This document shows, in pieces, positions 34,221 to 43,474 of a stretch of 64,000 bases of DNA. The DNA is taken from NCBI GenBank assembly GCA_964599915.1, contig CAZRHR010000006.1, positions 1 to 64,000 on the forward strand, read 5' to 3'. The notes beneath the pieces were generated by a model. It made no database searches. It was not told where the DNA came from and was given only the letters and a program-made list of their open reading frames with translations. The stretch comes from CAZRHR01 sp964599915 (GTDB lineage: Bacteria; Bacteroidota; Bacteroidia; CAIKAF01). The translations under genes were made by a program, and so were the position numbers. How positions within the stretch are numbered: the first letter of the stretch is position 1; each line of letters starts with the position of its first letter.

Positions 34221-36034
34221 AGGGATTTGGGGTATTCTGGGGTTATGTACGTCCATATTGGCCCTACTTGCTAGGATTTTTCATTTTCACCTTGCTGAGT
34301 ACGCTGTTTAGCGTGGTAAGTCTGGGCATGGTGATTCCTTTTTTGCAAATCCTTTTTGATCAAGCGGTGCCACCTGCAAGTCCACCTGTATTCCAATGGG
34401 ATCTGTCCTCCGGTCTTCAGTGGTTGTATTTTCAAGCAGGTTTACTCTTTGGAAACGGAGAAAAATCCTCTTTACTGGCGTTTATTTGTGTGGGGGTGGT
34501 GGGTTTGTTTCTAATCAAAAATTTGTTCACCTATTTGGCTATGCATCTGCTTGCGCCCATGCGTTCCGGCATTATTCGGGATCTCCGGCGTCATTTATTT
34601 GACCATTTAGCCGATTTGCCCCTCTCCTATTTTTCCGAAAAGAAAAAGGGAGACATCATGAGCCGAATTTCTTCTGATGTCCTTGAAATTGAATGGAGTA
34701 TTTTAAATTCATTGGTGTCCTTATTTAAAGACCCCATTACCATTTTAGCCTTTCTGGGCGCCATGTTTGCCTTTAACACCCAACTCACCTTATTGGCTTT
34801 GGTGTTAATTCCCATCAGCGGGCTTGTCATTGGAAAAATAGGTCGGAGTTTGCGCAGTTCTTCGCGGGAAGGACAGCAATTGTTGAGTGATATGAATGTG
34901 GTGGTAGAAGAGACGCTGGGCGGCATGCGGGTCATTAAAGCATTTAAAGCAGAGCCTTGGGTAAAAAAGAAATTTACCGAACTGAACCACCAATTGCACC
35001 AAGTGGGTAAGTTTATATTTAGACGTCAGGGACTTTCCTCTCCTTTAAGCGAATTTATGGGAAGTATCGTGATAGCAACGGTGATGTGGTTTGGAGGAAA
35101 CTTGGTGTTGAACGCAGACTTGGAGGCCGCTGCTTTTATTGCGTACATCGCCATGTTTTCTCAGGTCATTGCCCCGGCCAAAGCCGTGTCTACAACATAT
35201 TATAACATGCAAAAGGGTCTGGCAGGATTGGAGCGTGTGCAGGCCATTTTACGGGAAAAAAATACCATTCAAGATTCCGAACAACCTTTGCCCTTAAAAG
35301 GATTTGAAAAAGAAATTCGGTTTGAATCCGTGTCTTTTAGCTATGGTGACCAGCCCGTGTTGCATCAGATTCATTTTCGGATTCCCAAGGGCGCCACAGT
35401 GGCATTGGTCGGCCGAAGCGGTGCGGGTAAATCGACCTTACTGGATTTGATTCCACGTTTTCAGGAAGTGACTTCAGGGGCCATTTATTTAGACAATACT
35501 GACCTACGTACCTATAAGATTTCCGACTTACGCGGACTGATGGCCATGGTTCCGCAATCGCCTATTTTATTTCATGATACGCTTGCGGCGAACATTGCTT
35601 TTGGCGATGCTCACCCGGAGATGGAACGCATTGTTTGGGCTGCCAGGCAGGCCCATGCCGAAGAATTTATCTTGCAGATGCCTTTGGGATATAAAACCCT
35701 CGCAGGGGATTTGGGCGGTCGTTTGAGTGGCGGACAGCGACAGCGGCTGGCCATTGCACGTGCCCTTTATAAAAACCCGGACATTTTATTGATGGATGAA
35801 GCCACTTCTGCCTTGGATGCCGAAAATGAAGCGTTGGTTCAAGAAGCCATACAGAACCTTATGAAAGGACGAACCTCCATTTTTATTGCCCATAAACTTC
35901 GCACCGTGCGCCATGCAGACCACATTATCTTTATGGAAAATGGGTATATTGCAGAAGAAGGCACCCATGAGGATTTAATGGCCAAAGGGGGTGCGTATGC
36001 CAAATTATATGCGGAGGGTTTAGAAGATGCGTAA
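34217..36034 (+). CDS. MsbA-like ABC transporter, half-type exporter
   Basis: The 605-residue protein has six transmembrane helices (about 15-310) and one nucleotide-binding domain. Walker A is LVGRSGAGKSTLL (about residue 397), the signature is LSGGQRQRLAIARAL (502), and Walker B is ILLMDEATSALD (523). It acts as a homodimer or heterodimer that exports lipid or lipid-linked substrate. Its position between purB and porQ, and its sequence, fit the MsbA-like lipid A flippase group; the substrate is inferred. Confidence 0.88.
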   Translation: MKGFGVFWGYVRPYWPYLLGFFIFTLLSTLFSVVSLGMVIPFLQILFDQAVPPASPPVFQWDLSSGLQWLYFQAGLLFGNGEKSSLLAFICVGVVGLFLIKNLFTYLAMHLLAPMRSGIIRDLRRHLFDHLADLPLSYFSEKKKGDIMSRISSDVLEIEWSILNSLVSLFKDPITILAFLGAMFAFNTQLTLLALVLIPISGLVIGKIGRSLRSSSREGQQLLSDMNVVVEETLGGMRVIKAFKAEPWVKKKFTELNHQLHQVGKFIFRRQGLSSPLSEFMGSIVIATVMWFGGNLVLNADLEAAAFIAYIAMFSQVIAPAKAVSTTYYNMQKGLAGLERVQAILREKNTIQDSEQPLPLKGFEKEIRFESVSFSYGDQPVLHQIHFRIPKGATVALVGRSGAGKSTLLDLIPRFQEVTSGAIYLDNTDLRTYKISDLRGLMAMVPQSPILFHDTLAANIAFGDAHPEMERIVWAARQAHAEEFILQMPLGYKTLAGDLGGRLSGGQRQRLAIARALYKNPDILLMDEATSALDAENEALVQEAIQNLMKGRTSIFIAHKLRTVRHADHIIFMENGYIAEEGTHEDLMAKGGAYAKLYAEGLEDA

Positions 36035-37130
36035 AGCCATGAACAAAAGAATTTGGGTCTATGTCCTTTGCCTGTGTGGCCTAGCTACAGTAAAGGTTTG
36101 GGGACAGCTTGGCGGGTCCAGTACGTATAATTTTTTAAAACTCCCCCAAAGTGCAAGAATTGAAGCTTTAGGCGGATATACGGTAGCTTTGATGGATCAT
36201 GATCCCGCCTCCGCCTTCCAGAATCCGTCCCTTTTGAACCCTAAAATGCACCACCAGGCAGCCGCTTCCTTTAACGCCTATTTTGCCAATATTGGCTATG
36301 GAAGTTTTGGATATGCGCGGCATTGGAAGGATATCGGTACTTTTTTTGCCGGCGTACAATATTTGGATTATGGTGCCTTTAAGGGCACAGATGAGACGGG
36401 ACAATTTACCGGTAATTTTTATGCACGGGATCAGGCTTTGATGCTGGGGTATAGCCGCTCATTTTTTGACTCCTTACTTTATGTGGGCGCTTCGGCCAAA
36501 TTTATTTACAGCCAATATGAGTCTTATTTATCGGTAGGTTCTGCCGTAGATTTGGCAGCCACCTATCAATCTAAAAACAGGCGCACCCACGCTTCCCTTG
36601 TTTTTCGTAACCTAGGAAGTCAATGGATTCCTTTTACTTCCGGGCAATATGAACCTTTGCCCTTTGAAATCGTGGCGGGATTTACCCATGAACTTGAGCA
36701 TCTTCCCTTACGCCTCATGGTGACCACCGCCAATTTACAGCGTCCAGATTTAGGCTGGAACGATGCTACCGGTAGGTTTGAGGTGGATCCTTTGACCGGC
36801 GACACCATTGACACCCGAATTAGCTTTGGCAGTAATGTAATTCGTCATTTTATCTTGGGAGCAGAGCTTATGCCATTTAAACGTCATTTGTTTATCCGGC
36901 TGGGTTATAACTTTATGCGAAGCGGAGAATTGTCTGTGGAGCAGGCAGGAGGAGCCATTGGACTTACCTATGGATTTGGGATTCGGATTTCCCATTTCAC
37001 CTTTTCTTATGGAAGAGCTGAGTATCATCCTGCGGGTTCTCCGAATCATTTTTCCCTGCAGGTGAATCTTGGTGGTTTCAGTAAAGGAGCCAAAGGAGAA
37101 AGTGACCCTCGGTTAAGGGCCAAACCTTAA
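36027..37130 (+). CDS. porQ: Type IX secretion system protein PorQ
   Basis: The 367-residue protein has a signal peptide ending VWGQ and a beta-barrel body of the PorP/PorV type. The N-terminal YNFLKLPQSARIEALGG and DHDPASAFQNPSLLNP match the PorQ family, and the C-terminal strand ends FSLQVNLGGF. PorQ is an outer-membrane component of T9SS needed for anchoring some cargo. It overlaps the ABC gene end by 8 bases; a start at 36039 is possible. The T9SS sorting-domain genes elsewhere in this window are its likely clients. Confidence 0.88.
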   Translation: MRKAMNKRIWVYVLCLCGLATVKVWGQLGGSSTYNFLKLPQSARIEALGGYTVALMDHDPASAFQNPSLLNPKMHHQAAASFNAYFANIGYGSFGYARHWKDIGTFFAGVQYLDYGAFKGTDETGQFTGNFYARDQALMLGYSRSFFDSLLYVGASAKFIYSQYESYLSVGSAVDLAATYQSKNRRTHASLVFRNLGSQWIPFTSGQYEPLPFEIVAGFTHELEHLPLRLMVTTANLQRPDLGWNDATGRFEVDPLTGDTIDTRISFGSNVIRHFILGAELMPFKRHLFIRLGYNFMRSGELSVEQAGGAIGLTYGFGIRISHFTFSYGRAEYHPAGSPNHFSLQVNLGGFSKGAKGESDPRLRAKP

Positions 37131-38761
37131 CGACGGTTTACACGGCGCACCAAAAAATAGCCATGCGTCGAATCAATTTCCACAAATTTGTCAGGTACAG
37201 GCATCCAAGCGAGGTTGGTATCGGGCGTAATGGTTTGCCATTCCTTACCATCTAATGAAACGCGGATGGGCAAGCGAAAATCCGTGTACACGCTATGCCA
37301 TCGGTAACCTAAGTGCCATTGATTTTGTCTTTTCTCCAACTGGTATTCGAAAACCGGAGGACCGGACCACTTGAGATAATGGTCAAAAAACCAAGTTAAA
37401 TCCGTTTTCAAGTAGCTAGAAATAAAGGATGTAAACTCTTCGGTAGAGGTGGTTTTCATCCCAAATTCTTTTTGAAGGGCCAACCAAAGATGTTGCCATG
37501 TAGGTTCATCTTGAATAAAATTCCGCAAAGTATGCAGCATGAGCGCACCCTTGTAGTAGACATCCGTAGGTGGATGAGCATTGACGTGATAGGGAGCCAA
37601 CATGGGCTTTTTGTTTTCTACCTCTCTACGCCAACTTTGGATGTAAACATCTGCAAAAGCTTTCCCATATTGGCATTCCACCAGCATAGCCTCAGTATAG
37701 GTAGCAAAAGCTTCATGAATCCATAAATCGGCCAAATCCACGGTGCTCACATGGTTTCCCCAATATTCATGAGCGGTTTCATGGGCAATGATAAAATCAA
37801 AATCTAATCCAAGTCCGGAGCGGTCAAATCCAAGATATCCAATTTTAAATTGGTTGCCATACGCAATGGCAGATTGGTGTTCCATGCCCAGATAAGCCGT
37901 TTCCACCAAGGCAAAACCGTCTTTAGGAAAAGGATAAGGACCCATGAATTTTTCATAACAGCGAAGCATGGGTTTCACTTGCTGGAAATGTTTCTTGGCT
38001 TGGGCGAGGTGAGAACGCAGTACGTAATATCTTAGAGGTAATGGGGCATGTTGGTCATAAAAAAGTGTATCCGACCAAGAAACATAATCCCCAATGTTCA
38101 AGGTTACATTGTAGGTATTGATGGGATAATGAACTTTCCAAACCCAACGAAGCGCATGTTCGAGGGAAATTTTTTGGATTAGGGTACCATTGGCTATAGC
38201 CATAAGTCCATAAGGCGCGTCTACAGCAATGGTCATTTCATCCGGTTCATCACTCAAATGGTCTTTACACGGCCACCAAGACGAGGCTCCAAGTCCCTGA
38301 CATGCTACCCCAAGCCATGGTTTCCCATTGGGGTCTTTTTCCAAAACAAAACCGCCGTCCCATGGAGGATTGCGTGCTTTCTTCATGCGGCCAGAAAATT
38401 GGATGGAGACTTCATGGACTTCGTCGGGTGACAACCACTGCGGAAAATGCAGAAAGCAAGCCGAAGCTTCTCTCACAACAGCAAGCGGCTGCTGGTTCCA
38501 AAGGACCTTTTGTAGTGTCATGGGCGGTTGCAAATCGACCTGAATAACTTTGGTGCGCTTCAGCACTTTAAAGCGCATGGTATTGGTTCCGGTAATGGAT
38601 TGCGTGCGCAGGTCGGGAGAAACCTGTAAATCATAAGAGAGCACATCGAAACAAAGGCGTTCCGGAGAAGGAAACCCACGCAGGGTATCGGCCCTCGTGA
38701 AAGGCTGTGCGCCCAAAGAAAACCAACAGGTAAAAGCGAAGAAAAGGGAAAAAAATTTCAT
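37127..38761 (-). CDS. M1-family zinc aminopeptidase
   Basis: The 544-residue secreted enzyme has a signal peptide and the M1 layout. GMEHQSAIAYGN is the substrate-binding loop (a GxMEN variant common in bacterial members). HETAHEYWGN with WIHEAFATY is the zinc site (HExxH plus a distant Glu, about residues 325-350). It should remove N-terminal residues from peptides in the periplasm or outside. The terminator of rpmB ends directly at its ATG, so its transcription start is unusual. It overlaps the porQ stop by 4 bases. Confidence 0.9.
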   Translation of the reverse strand: MKFFSLFFAFTCWFSLGAQPFTRADTLRGFPSPERLCFDVLSYDLQVSPDLRTQSITGTNTMRFKVLKRTKVIQVDLQPPMTLQKVLWNQQPLAVVREASACFLHFPQWLSPDEVHEVSIQFSGRMKKARNPPWDGGFVLEKDPNGKPWLGVACQGLGASSWWPCKDHLSDEPDEMTIAVDAPYGLMAIANGTLIQKISLEHALRWVWKVHYPINTYNVTLNIGDYVSWSDTLFYDQHAPLPLRYYVLRSHLAQAKKHFQQVKPMLRCYEKFMGPYPFPKDGFALVETAYLGMEHQSAIAYGNQFKIGYLGFDRSGLGLDFDFIIAHETAHEYWGNHVSTVDLADLWIHEAFATYTEAMLVECQYGKAFADVYIQSWRREVENKKPMLAPYHVNAHPPTDVYYKGALMLHTLRNFIQDEPTWQHLWLALQKEFGMKTTSTEEFTSFISSYLKTDLTWFFDHYLKWSGPPVFEYQLEKRQNQWHLGYRWHSVYTDFRLPIRVSLDGKEWQTITPDTNLAWMPVPDKFVEIDSTHGYFLVRRVNRR

Positions 38762-38792
38762 AAAAAAAGCCGTCTCAGTGTGGGAGACGGCT
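38762..38792 (-). terminator. Terminator of rpmB abutting the M1 peptidase start
   Basis: AGCCGTCTC (38768-38776) pairs with GAGACGGCT (38784-38792). The minus-strand T-tract (seven T) is immediately followed by the ATG of the peptidase gene, with no base between. Confidence 0.9.
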
Positions 38793-38813
38793 CAATATAT
38801 AGATTTTGAAAAA

Positions 38814-39050
38814 TCAATCCAAGTAACCTTTCTCGGCAGAACGCTTCAGGGCGTTTAATACACCGATTTTTGTGATGGTGCGAATACCTTTGGCAGACAC
38901 CTTCAAAGTAACCCATGTTTCTAATTCAGGAACATAGAACTTCTTCTTGAACAAATTCGGCATAAAGACACGACGTGTCTTACGGTTAGAGTGCGAAACT
39001 TTATTTCCGAATATGGTTTTCTTACCAGTAATTTGACAAACACGAGCCAT
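38814..39050 (-). CDS. rpmB: Ribosomal protein bL28
   Basis: The 78-residue protein is canonical bL28 of the 50S subunit: MARVCQITGKKTIFGNKVSHSN at the N-terminus with TRRVFMPNL, and RTITKIGVLNAL. There is no neighbouring rpmG on either side. A TATATTTG box at 39073-39080 and the terminator at 38762-38792 make it monocistronic. Confidence 0.97.
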   Translation of the reverse strand: MARVCQITGKKTIFGNKVSHSNRKTRRVFMPNLFKKKFYVPELETWVTLKVSAKGIRTITKIGVLNALKRSAEKGYLD

Positions 39051-39072
39051 CTCTTCTTCTATTTTGAGGGTG

Positions 39073-39080
39073 CAAATATA
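39073..39080 (-). promoter_or_regulatory. rpmB promoter box
   Basis: TATATTTG on the minus strand is a perfect consensus match 22 bases before the ATG. Confidence 0.55.
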
Positions 39081-39193
39081 CTGGTTCGTTTTATAAATCC
39101 AAATTTAATCGCGGGATAAAAGGAGCGATTTAATTTTTTTCCATGGTAAAAGTGAAAAAATAGCGATGAGGCTGCGGAGCACATTTGGTTGTA

Positions 39194-40054
39194 TTAGGCC
39201 ATAAAAATCTGCCCCGCCAAAGCGTACGCATGTTTAAATGCAGGAGTTTGAATAGCAGATTCCGCCTTTTTCTCTTTAAGAAATTCCAACAAAAGTTCGG
39301 TGGGCAAGTTTCCCGTGAGGTCATTTTTGGCCATAGGGCAGCCACCCAAGCCACGGATGGCGCCATCGAAGTGACGGCAGCCACTTTCCCATGCGGCCTC
39401 AAGGTTAGCTTTCCAGTTGTCTGGTCGGGTATGAAAATGTGCACCAAAATGGACTTGAGGAAAGGCCGGAATCAGAGAAGAAAATAAGGTGTGAATATCT
39501 TCCGGCTGCGCCTCCCCAATGGTATCACTTAGGGCAATGCGTCGGATGCCCGATTCTGCAAGTTTTCCCACACTTTCCAGGACTATTTCGACCGACCAAG
39601 GATCACCATAAGGGTTACCAAAGGCCATGGAAAGGTAAGCGACCACCTCTTTTTGGTGATGTAAAGCCATCGCCTGAATAGCTTTCAACCTTTGTGCAGC
39701 TTCTTCTAAATCGGAATGGATATTTCGGGCCAAAAAAGTAGGAGAAACCGAGAAAGGGAATCCAATGAGACCAATGTGCGGAAATTGCACTAAACGTTCT
39801 ACCCCTCTTACATTGCCTACAATGGCTAAAAGTTTGGTGGGGCCTTGGTACGTGGATAAAGCTTCTGCGACCAATTCTGCATCAGCCAGTTGTGGAATGG
39901 CTTTGGGATGGACAAAGCTGGTGAAATCCAAGACATCGAAACCCACCGCCAGCAACGCCTCCAAATACTTAATTTTATTGGCAGTATCAATAAAGTGAGA
40001 AAGCCCTTGCATGGCATCCCTAGGACATTCTGTAAGAAAAGCCTTTTGGTTCAT
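39194..40054 (-). CDS. Hydroxymethylglutaryl-CoA lyase
   Basis: The 286-residue protein is of the HMG-CoA lyase / DRE-TIM metallolyase family, splitting 3-hydroxy-3-methylglutaryl-CoA into acetyl-CoA and acetoacetate. TECPRDAMQGL opens the barrel and VDVLDFTSFVHP-like residues follow. HFHTR supplies the metal ligands, and GLGGCPMAKNDLTGN contains the active-site Cys loop with the family's usual GLGGCP. Length is right for a leucine-degradation enzyme. No neighbours of that pathway are present. Confidence 0.88.
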   Translation of the reverse strand: MNQKAFLTECPRDAMQGLSHFIDTANKIKYLEALLAVGFDVLDFTSFVHPKAIPQLADAELVAEALSTYQGPTKLLAIVGNVRGVERLVQFPHIGLIGFPFSVSPTFLARNIHSDLEEAAQRLKAIQAMALHHQKEVVAYLSMAFGNPYGDPWSVEIVLESVGKLAESGIRRIALSDTIGEAQPEDIHTLFSSLIPAFPQVHFGAHFHTRPDNWKANLEAAWESGCRHFDGAIRGLGGCPMAKNDLTGNLPTELLLEFLKEKKAESAIQTPAFKHAYALAGQIFMA

Positions 40055-40059
40055 GGGAA

Positions 40060-40067
40060 CAAAAATA
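40060..40067 (-). promoter_or_regulatory. HMG-CoA lyase promoter box
   Basis: TATTTTTG on the minus strand ends 5 bases before the ATG at 40054, predicting a leaderless mRNA. Confidence 0.55.
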
Positions 40068-40109
40068 AGCGGTTTCTCATGCTTTCCAAGAAGAACGGTT
40101 TTCTTACAT

Positions 40110-40853
40110 CTATTTTAAGTGAATAGCGCCCATAAGACAAGCAAAACTTACAGACACATTAAGGCTTTCAGGAGGCAATTCGGAAAAAGGCGGAAGTTTT
40201 AATCCTATGCCAAAATGTTGAAATTCCGGTCCTACCCCATGGGCCTCCGCACCAAGCACCCAAACCTTTGGGCCGGAAGGCGGATAATTCCAGCTACCTT
40301 CTAATCTAAGAACATAAGGCTGAATATCTTTTTCTTCCAACCATATTCTAGCCTGTTGGGCAGTTACATAGTTTACAGTTATGGCACCAATGCTTCCCAT
40401 GCTTGCTTGCACCGCCTTTGGCTGAAAGGGGTCTGCACTTCCTTCGGTAAGCCAGAGTTGCTTCAATCCAAACCAATGCATGGTGCGGATAAGGGTTCCA
40501 AGGTTACCGGGGTCACTTATTCCATCTGCAATTACAATGTCTTCTGAAAGCGTGGAGGGGTAATCAGCAGGTTCGGGGAGATCAAACACAGCCACCATAC
40601 CCGGCGCGGTTTTCAGGAAGCTCATGCGTTCAGCTTGAGCGGCAGTAAGTAAAAAACCACGGAACCCACGGTCGCCCTGCCAAAGGTTCCATTCTGTTTG
40701 CGTGGCCGCGACCCAACGAGGGCGATGCCCCAAAGCCATAAGGGCCTGGATGGTTTTTCGCCCTTCGGCCGGAAAAGTGTAAGAACCACTTCTTTCCTTT
40801 TTTTGGGCCAGTTTAAGAAAATCTTTGAGCAAAGCCGCCGTTACTTGTTCCAT
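40110..40853 (-). CDS. TrmH-family RNA 2'-O-methyltransferase
   Basis: The 247-residue protein has an N-terminal substrate-binding region and a C-terminal SPOUT knot with the three motifs GISDPGNLGTLIRTMHWFG, VLGAEAHGV and ESLNVSVSFACLMGAI. This is the RlmB/TrmH group that methylates ribose in rRNA or tRNA. The target cannot be named from the sequence. It is divergent from the TamL-like gene, with 82 bases between the starts. Confidence 0.85.
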   Translation of the reverse strand: MEQVTAALLKDFLKLAQKKERSGSYTFPAEGRKTIQALMALGHRPRWVAATQTEWNLWQGDRGFRGFLLTAAQAERMSFLKTAPGMVAVFDLPEPADYPSTLSEDIVIADGISDPGNLGTLIRTMHWFGLKQLWLTEGSADPFQPKAVQASMGSIGAITVNYVTAQQARIWLEEKDIQPYVLRLEGSWNYPPSGPKVWVLGAEAHGVGPEFQHFGIGLKLPPFSELPPESLNVSVSFACLMGAIHLK

Positions 40854-40923
40854 GATGCAAAGATGCAGAATTTAAGAAACTGCATGATTTTTGAAAAATC
40901 CAAAGCCATTCCCCAGAATCCGT

Positions 40924-40931
40924 TAAATTCG
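40924..40931 (+). promoter_or_regulatory. Promoter box of the TamL-like gene
   Basis: TAAATTCG has one mismatch to the consensus and ends 4 bases before the GTG start at 40936. Confidence 0.4.
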
Positions 40932-40935
40932 CAAT

Positions 40936-43416
40936 GTGAAAGCTTTTGTTCTAGCACCCATGCCCTTGATTCGTATCTTTTTGGTGCTCGCCCTAGGTAT
41001 TGGATTTAGTTGTAGTCCCACCAGAAGGTTAGGGCCTGGAGAATATTTGTTGGTGAAGCATGAATTGGTCTCTGATCAAGGCTCCGGTTTGGCAAAAGCA
41101 GGGGCGCAAGACTTGGTTTTCCCCAAACCCAACCGCAAAGTACTCGGATTTTGGCGGCTGTACCTACAGCTTTATAACCTGCCCAACCCTAAAAGACTAG
41201 ATTCTCTTATCGCTGCAAAACAAGAACGATTGGCCCGAAAAAATGAGCGTATTATAGAGGAGAACAAAAAGAAATTGGCAGAAGGGAAGCATCCTAGAAA
41301 GCTCAAAAAATACAAGCCCACGTTCGGCGAAACCTTGAGAAAAATTGGTGAACCACCGGTGATATGGGATACTTTATCTATATCCAGGACCCGACAGCAA
41401 CTCACGGCATTTGCAGAAAACAGAGGTTTTTTGAGGGCCATGGTGCGGGACAGTGTTGTAATAGACGAGAAAAAACGACGGGCCAGGGTCACCTACTCCA
41501 TTTTTCCAGGCCCAGCATACGATGTAAATTCGTATACCTATGACATCGATGATCCAAGTATTGCCTGGTTTGTAAAAGCCCATCCACCCGCTTGGGCGAA
41601 GGATAGCTTATTTCGTTTCGACTTAGACCAGCTAGAGGCAGAAAGAACCCGGATTGCCGGCATTTTGGTAGACCAAGGATATTATTATTTCAATAAAGAG
41701 AACATCCGTTTTAGGGCGGATACCGCCGAGGGAAATCAAAGGATTCAACTCGCTATGCACATTCCGAATCCGGATTACTATGTGCAACAAGGGAAAGATT
41801 CTCTGCATGTGGATCATCATTACAGGTTTGTCTTAGGTCACATCCGCATCAATGCAGACTTTGATCCTGCACGCACGGAAGATCCATATACCGATTCTGT
41901 AAAGGTAGAAGGAGTGTATGTGATGAAGCGTGGGGAAGCGAAGTATCGGCCGAAAACATTGGCCAGGGCTGTTTTTTTAAAGACCGGTCAGATTTTCAAC
42001 AGCCGAGATGTGGAACGGACACGGAATGCGTTGGGTGAATTGAGGAATTTTCGGTACATCAATATCCATTTTCGTCCCAGGTTATCCGGCCAAAGATTGG
42101 ACACCCTGGACTGTTACATTGATTTATCCCCGTCCGATCGGCAGAGTTTCACCTTTGAAGCACAAGGCACCAACACAGACGGTAACTTGGGGGTAGCTTT
42201 GGGAACCTCCTTTCAGAACAAAAATATTTTTGGCGGGGCTGAGATTTTTGAGGTCAGACTCACGGGAGGTGCCGAAGTGCAAGTGATTCAGGGGGATTCC
42301 GCTCAAATTTCTCAGGGAACCCTACCCTTCAACACCTTGGAGTTGGGAGGTCAAATTTCCTTAACCACGCCAAAATTTATAGCGCCATTCAAAGTATCCA
42401 AATATGCCAGACCCCGCTCACGTTTTCTTTTATCTCTGAATTACCAAAACCGCCCTGACTATGCGCGCACAGTATCTACGGGAATTTTTGGTTATGAATG
42501 GGCCCTACCTCCACCCAGGATCCCAGGGAAAACAAGAGATTGGAACATGTTTTTCCAATTTAATTTGGTAGAAATTAGTTTAGTAGATATTTCGAAAACC
42601 CAGGCATTTGAGGATTTCTTGGATACCTTGGACGACCAGTTTGTTCGGAACAGTTTCCGGCAGCATTATATTCAGGGAATTTCGGGAAGTATCACGCTGA
42701 CCAACCAACAATTGAATAAACCTGGCAATTACTATTTCTTCAGGGTGAATGCGCAAAGTGGAGGAAATGCCCTGAACCTCATTCACCGCATTTTCACACC
42801 AGATCAAGCATCACCCGATGGGTCCTTTAACGTGTTTGGTATTCAGTATGCCCAATATGCACGTATTGAAACTGATTTTCGTTATTTCTATACGCCCATT
42901 CCTAAGCACACCTTTGCAATGAGGGCTTTGGTAGGCGTAGGTGTGCCTTATGGCAATACTACAGTTCTGCCCTTTGAGAAAAGTTTTTTTGCCGGAGGAG
43001 CTAATGATATACGGGCATGGCTTCCGCGGACGCTTGGACCCGGTTCTTTTAATTCGGCGGGAGGTGGTCGCATTGACCAAGTAGGAGACATTAAACTCTT
43101 GGGACAAGCAGAGTATAGGTTTGTCATTTATAAATTCTTAGAAGGGGCAACCTTTGCAGATTTCGGTAATATTTGGCTCATACGCCAAGACATTGACAGG
43201 CCGGGAGGCACGTTTAAATTTGATCAGTTTCTCAATGAATTTGCCCTTGGTGCCGGCGTAGGTTTAAGGCTAAATCTTGGATTTTTTGTTTTCCGTTTAG
43301 ACGCTGCCTATCCACTTAGAGATCCGACCAAACCTAACGGAGAAAAATGGATGTTCACTTATTTGAAACCTTTGGACGATTTACGTTTAAACATTGGTAT
43401 TGGTTATCCATTCTAA
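40936..43416 (+). CDS. tamL: TamL-like BamA-superfamily outer-membrane lipoprotein
   Basis: The 826-residue protein has a lipoprotein signal ending GIGFSC, then a POTRA-rich periplasmic part and a C-terminal 16-strand barrel of the BamA/Omp85 type (FAMRALVGVGVPYGN, FFAGGANDIRAWLPRTLGPG, FVIYKFLEGATFADFGN, and a final strand ending in GYPF). A lipid-anchored BamA homologue is the TamL form typical of Bacteroidota, working with TamB in lipid or protein transport to the outer membrane. The GTG start gives a better signal peptide than the ATG 8 codons downstream. Confidence 0.88.
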   Translation: MKAFVLAPMPLIRIFLVLALGIGFSCSPTRRLGPGEYLLVKHELVSDQGSGLAKAGAQDLVFPKPNRKVLGFWRLYLQLYNLPNPKRLDSLIAAKQERLARKNERIIEENKKKLAEGKHPRKLKKYKPTFGETLRKIGEPPVIWDTLSISRTRQQLTAFAENRGFLRAMVRDSVVIDEKKRRARVTYSIFPGPAYDVNSYTYDIDDPSIAWFVKAHPPAWAKDSLFRFDLDQLEAERTRIAGILVDQGYYYFNKENIRFRADTAEGNQRIQLAMHIPNPDYYVQQGKDSLHVDHHYRFVLGHIRINADFDPARTEDPYTDSVKVEGVYVMKRGEAKYRPKTLARAVFLKTGQIFNSRDVERTRNALGELRNFRYINIHFRPRLSGQRLDTLDCYIDLSPSDRQSFTFEAQGTNTDGNLGVALGTSFQNKNIFGGAEIFEVRLTGGAEVQVIQGDSAQISQGTLPFNTLELGGQISLTTPKFIAPFKVSKYARPRSRFLLSLNYQNRPDYARTVSTGIFGYEWALPPPRIPGKTRDWNMFFQFNLVEISLVDISKTQAFEDFLDTLDDQFVRNSFRQHYIQGISGSITLTNQQLNKPGNYYFFRVNAQSGGNALNLIHRIFTPDQASPDGSFNVFGIQYAQYARIETDFRYFYTPIPKHTFAMRALVGVGVPYGNTTVLPFEKSFFAGGANDIRAWLPRTLGPGSFNSAGGGRIDQVGDIKLLGQAEYRFVIYKFLEGATFADFGNIWLIRQDIDRPGGTFKFDQFLNEFALGAGVGLRLNLGFFVFRLDAAYPLRDPTKPNGEKWMFTYLKPLDDLRLNIGIGYPF

Positions 43417-43474
43417 TGCATGAGGGAATTAAATTCCAAATTGTCATTGATTCCACCAAAAAAGACAAGCATTG

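Noticed and set aside
37127..38761. GMEHQ as a degenerate and inactive M1 motif
   Set aside because: MEHQ is, to my knowledge, a common form of the GxMEN loop in bacterial M1 enzymes; the zinc site is intact.
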